Below are positions 60,809 through 64,000 of a DNA stretch of 64,000 bases, piece after piece; the first letter of the stretch is position 1, and each line of letters opens with the position of its first letter. The position numbers and the translations under genes are program-made. This DNA is from Verrucomicrobium sp. BvORR106 (lineage in GTDB: Bacteria > Verrucomicrobiota > Verrucomicrobiia > Verrucomicrobiales > Verrucomicrobiaceae), in contig NZ_BATR01000181.1 in NCBI RefSeq assembly GCF_000739655.1, forward strand, positions 1 through 64,000, written 5' to 3'. The notes under the pieces were generated by a model. The model did no database searches. It worked only from the letters and a program-made list of their open reading frames with translations, and was not told where the DNA came from.

Positions 60809-62023
60809 TCAGGGATTCTGTCGCTCGTCTTTGGGCTTTGTGCCCGTCGCCTCCACCGGGGGCGGCGGTGGTGGCAGGTCCCAGGCGGTCACCCACTCAT
60901 CCTTCTGCAGGGTGAACCCCATCGCCAGCAGCCGCTTTTCCATATCAGGGAGGTGGGCCGCCCCATAGAAGATGGCGAGATGCTGCTTCCCTGCCTTGAT
61001 CTGTTGCTGCAAGACGCGAAGCGCCACCTTGTTCCGCTCTGAGACGATCACGGTGCCGTCGCCAGACTCCATGCCGGTCATGACCGTCTCCACACTGTCG
61101 AACGTGCGACCAAAAAGACGCTTGAGCTCCGTGGCGCTGTCCTTGCGGCAGAGGATCTCCAGAATCTTGAGCAAGCCCGGCTGATTGGCATTCAACTGCG
61201 GCTGGTTCATCTGCACCTGCACGGCCTTGAGCCAGAGGGCAATGAATCCCTCATTACGCTGGTTCTGCATGGCGGCGAACTCCGCCAGACTCATGTCTGC
61301 ATGGACGAAATTGGCCGCGTGGTAGTCGATGACATCGAGCTGTCCCGCGAGGGCCAGGGTGTTCTGAATGGTGGCATGCAGATTATGAAGCCAGGAGAGC
61401 TTGCCTGCTGCGGCCTCTTCTTCGGCCTCATAAGCGTCCTCCTCAGGCGTGAGCCCAGTTTTGCCCTTCATGTAGGCCTCCAGGTCAGCGACACGCTCCT
61501 CAACACTGCGGGCAGTGGAGGCCGACTTGGGGGTGGGATCTTTCTTTTCCTCAGGTGTTGGCGCGGCTTTTGGAGGTGCGGCCACCTCGGCCTCAGGCTT
61601 CTTTGTCAGATTCTGCGGCTTCTGCCGGGCCTTTTCCGCAGCCAGCTCACGACGCTCTCTCTGGCTGATGGGACCTCCCACCATCTCATAGAGAACGACC
61701 TCGTACCCCTTGAACGCCTCATTGAGCTTCTTGAAGTAGGCTTCGTCCGCCACATGGATGGCCCCAATCAGGTCCACCACCACGCCTTCTTTGTTCCGAT
61801 AGGAAGCGATGCCCGTCTGCAAGCGAGCTCCGGCATCGTCTTCCACGAAACGGACGAAGTCCGTCCCAACTGGCTCCGGGACCGCCGGTTTCACCTGGGC
61901 TGCGGGTGGCGCCCCGGCCGCAGGAGCCGACTTCGCCGCAGGTTCTGCCGTCAGCAGCGCCGGAAGCAAGGGGATGGCGGCAGCAGCAACCGCAAAGAGG
62001 CGTCGGGGGATCATGGCAGACAT
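60809..62023 (-). CDS. TraB/GumN-like family protein
   Basis: A 404-residue exported protein with a signal peptide (PRRLFAVAAAAIPLLPALL). The TraB-type metalloprotease-like fold is read from VVDLIGAIHVADEAYFKKLN, YEVVLYEMVGG and a C-terminal IFYGAAHLPDMEKRLLAMGF. Between the first and second parts there is a low-complexity Ala/Pro/Lys/Glu insertion (about 105-175). The catalytic residues of TIKI/TraB enzymes (a GxxH, Glu pair) are at least partly present. Function is unknown. The start is set to ATG 62023 at the signal peptide. Confidence 0.7.
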   Translation of the reverse strand: MSAMIPRRLFAVAAAAIPLLPALLTAEPAAKSAPAAGAPPAAQVKPAVPEPVGTDFVRFVEDDAGARLQTGIASYRNKEGVVVDLIGAIHVADEAYFKKLNEAFKGYEVVLYEMVGGPISQRERRELAAEKARQKPQNLTKKPEAEVAAPPKAAPTPEEKKDPTPKSASTARSVEERVADLEAYMKGKTGLTPEEDAYEAEEEAAAGKLSWLHNLHATIQNTLALAGQLDVIDYHAANFVHADMSLAEFAAMQNQRNEGFIALWLKAVQVQMNQPQLNANQPGLLKILEILCRKDSATELKRLFGRTFDSVETVMTGMESGDGTVIVSERNKVALRVLQQQIKAGKQHLAIFYGAAHLPDMEKRLLAMGFTLQKDEWVTAWDLPPPPPPVEATGTKPKDERQNP

Positions 62024-62095
62024 GCTAGCATGAGACCCGACGCCTTCGCAAAACTTCAAAATTCAAACCTCAAACTTCGCCCCCACGGGCGGAGG

Positions 62096-63040
62096 TCACT
62101 GAGTCGGCATCTTCTTGCGGTTCACGAAGTAGGCCCAAGCGATGAATGCCGCCCCAATCAGAATCATGAACGTGGAATAGAACTGCCCCTTGGTGATGCC
62201 CATGATGAGGCTGGAGTCTGGCTCCCGGAAGTTCTCACAAACGATGCGGGCCACCGCGTAGAGGATGAAGAAGATGCCGGTCAGCACGCCGAAGGGAAGA
62301 TTCTTCACCCGGGTGCGGATCAGGAACAGCACCGTGAAGAGGAAAGCACCTTCTGCGAAACCTTCATACAACTGGGATGGGTGGACCGGATGCAGGGCGG
62401 CTTCCAGCTTTTGCATCCCATCGGGCACCTGCTTCACCAGGGCGATGATGTCCGGGCTGTGCTGGGGAAACACGTCTCCCGGAGCCTGGATGCCCCAGTC
62501 GGAGGGGCGGATGTCCATCTGATGAAGCTCGGTGGGGAATTTCATGGCCCAGGCCACGTCCGTGGGCCGACCGTAGAGCTCGCCGTTGATGAAGTTCGCG
62601 ATGCGGCCGAACAGGATACCCAGCGGAGCACCGACCACGAGGTTGTCCCCCAGGCCGGTCCAGGAGATCTTGTGTCGCCACGACCAGTAGAGGGTGAACA
62701 AAGCCAGTCCCGCAATGCCACCATGGCTGGCCATGCCGCCGTCCCACAGCTTGAAAATGATCAGGGGGTTGCGGATGAACTCGCCGAAATTGTAGAGCAG
62801 CATGTACCCCAGACGCCCCCCCAGCACGACGCCGAACAGCGCCGCATAGGTGATGAAGTCCCCCACCTGCTCCGCCTTCAGCTTCCCATACCCCCGGCGG
62901 ACCAGCCGCACCATCACCAGGTAGCAGCAGTAGAACCCCAGCACGTACGCCAGCCCGTACCAATGGATGGCCAGGCTCTTGCTGAAGCGGATGACTTCTG
63001 GATTAAGATCGTGAAGGTAGTAGGCGAGCGTCGCGGGCAT
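62096..63040 (-). CDS. lgt: Prolipoprotein diacylglyceryl transferase Lgt
   Basis: A 314-residue inner-membrane enzyme that transfers diacylglycerol from phosphatidylglycerol to the lipobox Cys of prolipoproteins. Key parts are HWYGLAYVLGF, GGRLGYMLLYN, GGMASHGGIAGL (with the HGG motif) and GRIANFINGELYGRPTD (the Lgt signature), and RIVCENFREPD near the end. Length fits the family with some extra sequence in the periplasmic loop (DWGIQAPGDVFPQHSPDI). The start at 63040 is preferred over an extended frame to 63100. It is separate from the TraB-like gene by 72 bp on the same strand. Confidence 0.92.
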   Translation of the reverse strand: MPATLAYYLHDLNPEVIRFSKSLAIHWYGLAYVLGFYCCYLVMVRLVRRGYGKLKAEQVGDFITYAALFGVVLGGRLGYMLLYNFGEFIRNPLIIFKLWDGGMASHGGIAGLALFTLYWSWRHKISWTGLGDNLVVGAPLGILFGRIANFINGELYGRPTDVAWAMKFPTELHQMDIRPSDWGIQAPGDVFPQHSPDIIALVKQVPDGMQKLEAALHPVHPSQLYEGFAEGAFLFTVLFLIRTRVKNLPFGVLTGIFFILYAVARIVCENFREPDSSLIMGITKGQFYSTFMILIGAAFIAWAYFVNRKKMPTQ

Positions 63041-63129
63041 TCGGAAAGCGGTTGAAACAAACGCCGGGCCGGGTGCAGCCCGGCTTAGGCGGTCAGACAC
63101 CCATTAGTCACCCAGCCGGGGAAGGCAAG

Positions 63130-64000
63130 CTACATCGCAGGCACGGCCGCCAGCTCCTCCGGGGATGGGGCGGCCTCGGTGGGAGCGGTGAGCAGGTCAT
63201 AGAGGGTGAGCATACCCACCAGCTTCTGATCCGCATCACACACCACGGCCTTGCTCGCCCCCGTGCGAATCATGAGCTCAAACACTTCCGGCAGCGGCAT
63301 GTGAGTGGCGATCACCATGGCCCGCTTGATCGGCAGATCCTTCACGAGCGTGCCCGGATCCATGGCATTGTGCTTCAGCCATTCGTAGCAGTCGGCCCGG
63401 CGCAACAGCCCACGCACCCGTCCCTCCGCATCCAGCACCGGATAGGTGCTGTGCCGCTCCCGGTGAAAGAGGTCCAACGCTTTGTCCAGGCGATCATCCT
63501 CATTCAGGGAGGCCAGCTGACGCACCATCAGATCCCCGGCCGTGCCGCTGCGTGCCCGCTGGGGCAGCTTGGCCATGACGTGCTCAATCTCCTGCGCACT
63601 GTCATAGGTCTCTGCCGTGCGGCGGAAGAGCGTGCTGAGGGAGCCGATCGAACTGACCAGCTTCTGGAAGGTGCGTTCATCAATGGCCACCAGCGTGCTC
63701 GGTTCCTTGGCCGTCGCCGTGTAGCGCCAGATGTGATCTTCCAACAAGGCCCGCTCGCCAAAGTGATCACCCGCCACCGCAGACTTCACGACCTCGCCAT
63801 TCTCATCGGTGATGTCCACCCTCCCATTCTTCACCGCGTAAAAGGAGAAGGCCGGTTCTCCCCGATGGAACAAGGGGTCCCCGGTCTCCAGGTGCATTTC
63901 CTCCATGGGCGAGGAGTACTGCGGAGTGAGAAGGTTGATATCGCGCGGGAAGAAGAGGTCAAAGGTCCACTCCGACATCACCCTGAGCTTGCGATCCAGC
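63130..64000 (-). CDS. C-terminal part of an NDH-2-like protein fused to cNMP-binding and CBS domains (cut by the window end)
   Basis: The open frame continues through the window edge (codons to 63999 with no stop or required start), so the gene is partial. The SEWTFDLFFPRDI segment at about 63940-63978 strongly resembles the C-terminal membrane-contact end of type II NADH dehydrogenases. It is followed by a cyclic-nucleotide-binding-type domain (GDPLFHRGEPAFSFYAVKNG, VAGDHFGERALLEDH) and two CBS motifs (HSTYPVLDAEGRVRGLLRRAD, TGASKAVVCDADQKLVGMLT). The GTG/ATG near 63978-63981 would be an alternative start, but the upstream codons look coding. Confidence 0.65.
   Translation of the reverse strand, partial: LDRKLRVMSEWTFDLFFPRDINLLTPQYSSPMEEMHLETGDPLFHRGEPAFSFYAVKNGRVDITDENGEVVKSAVAGDHFGERALLEDHIWRYTATAKEPSTLVAIDERTFQKLVSSIGSLSTLFRRTAETYDSAQEIEHVMAKLPQRARSGTAGDLMVRQLASLNEDDRLDKALDLFHRERHSTYPVLDAEGRVRGLLRRADCYEWLKHNAMDPGTLVKDLPIKRAMVIATHMPLPEVFELMIRTGASKAVVCDADQKLVGMLTLYDLLTAPTEAAPSPEELAAVPAM

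Overview
The window looks like a GC-rich chromosomal segment from a Verrucomicrobiota bacterium, probably of the Verrucomicrobium/Prosthecobacter/Roseimicrobium kind. This is inferred from two PEP-CTERM proteins, secreted PQQ-type beta-propeller proteins, a thrombospondin type 3 (DxDxDG) protein, a formylglycine-generating enzyme and GGA/TTCG-looped palindromic repeats between genes. No rRNA, tRNA, CRISPR array, transposase or integrase was found.

Layout. 0-5.7 kb (mostly minus): the start of a membrane protein, an OprP/OprO-type porin, a tandem ACT protein, a DUF6941 protein, penicillin-binding protein 2 and a PEP-CTERM protein. 6-11.8 kb (plus): a phosphate ABC importer, pstS-(terminator)-pstC-pstA-pstB-pstB2, with no phoU and a PstC carrying about 300 extra residues. 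12-13.2 kb: a DUF418 membrane protein. 13.2-13.8 kb: a cluster of nested palindromes. 13.8-18.5 kb (minus): an ANL-type adenylating enzyme, an aldehyde dehydrogenase, an Fe-dependent alcohol dehydrogenase and a secreted esterase, which together resemble a two-component carboxylic acid reductase pathway. 18.6-22.5 kb (minus): two secreted PQQ-like propeller proteins. 23-26.8 kb (minus): DUF3482 GTPase, DUF2868, a DciA-like protein and a ferredoxin. 26.9-28.7 kb (plus): coproheme decarboxylase HemQ/ChdC and thiazole synthase ThiG. 29-32.4 kb: repeats and small accessory genes (HEAT/DUF4375, SUKH, DUF3592). 32.6-35.5 kb: a glycosyltransferase-methyltransferase fusion and a GT8-like enzyme. 35.5-41.7 kb: an iron island, with feoA-feoB and a small Cys-rich FeoB-associated protein on the minus strand, divergent from an imelysin-like (EfeO) protein and an FTR1 permease on the plus strand. 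41.8-44.6 kb: a UxaA-type dehydratase and two DUF3592 proteins. 44.6-45.6 kb: a second repeat cluster. 45.7-48.2 kb: a Tat-exported phospholipase C. 48.5-58 kb (minus): a thrombospondin type 3 protein, a giant Rhs protein with a one-base frameshift just before its C-terminal tip, and a putative immunity gene. 58.7-64 kb: PEP-CTERM protein, FGE, TraB-like protein, Lgt, and the C-terminal part of an NDH-2-like protein fused to cNMP-binding and CBS domains, cut by the window end.

The least explained signals are a family of 37-nt hairpins, present at five places, whose arms change in a compensatory way; the acid-to-alcohol reduction operon; the Rhs frameshift and its unassigned toxin tip; and the unusual Pst importer. 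Start codons were often moved downstream to a signal peptide or ATG, because many reading frames are open further upstream in this GC-rich DNA.
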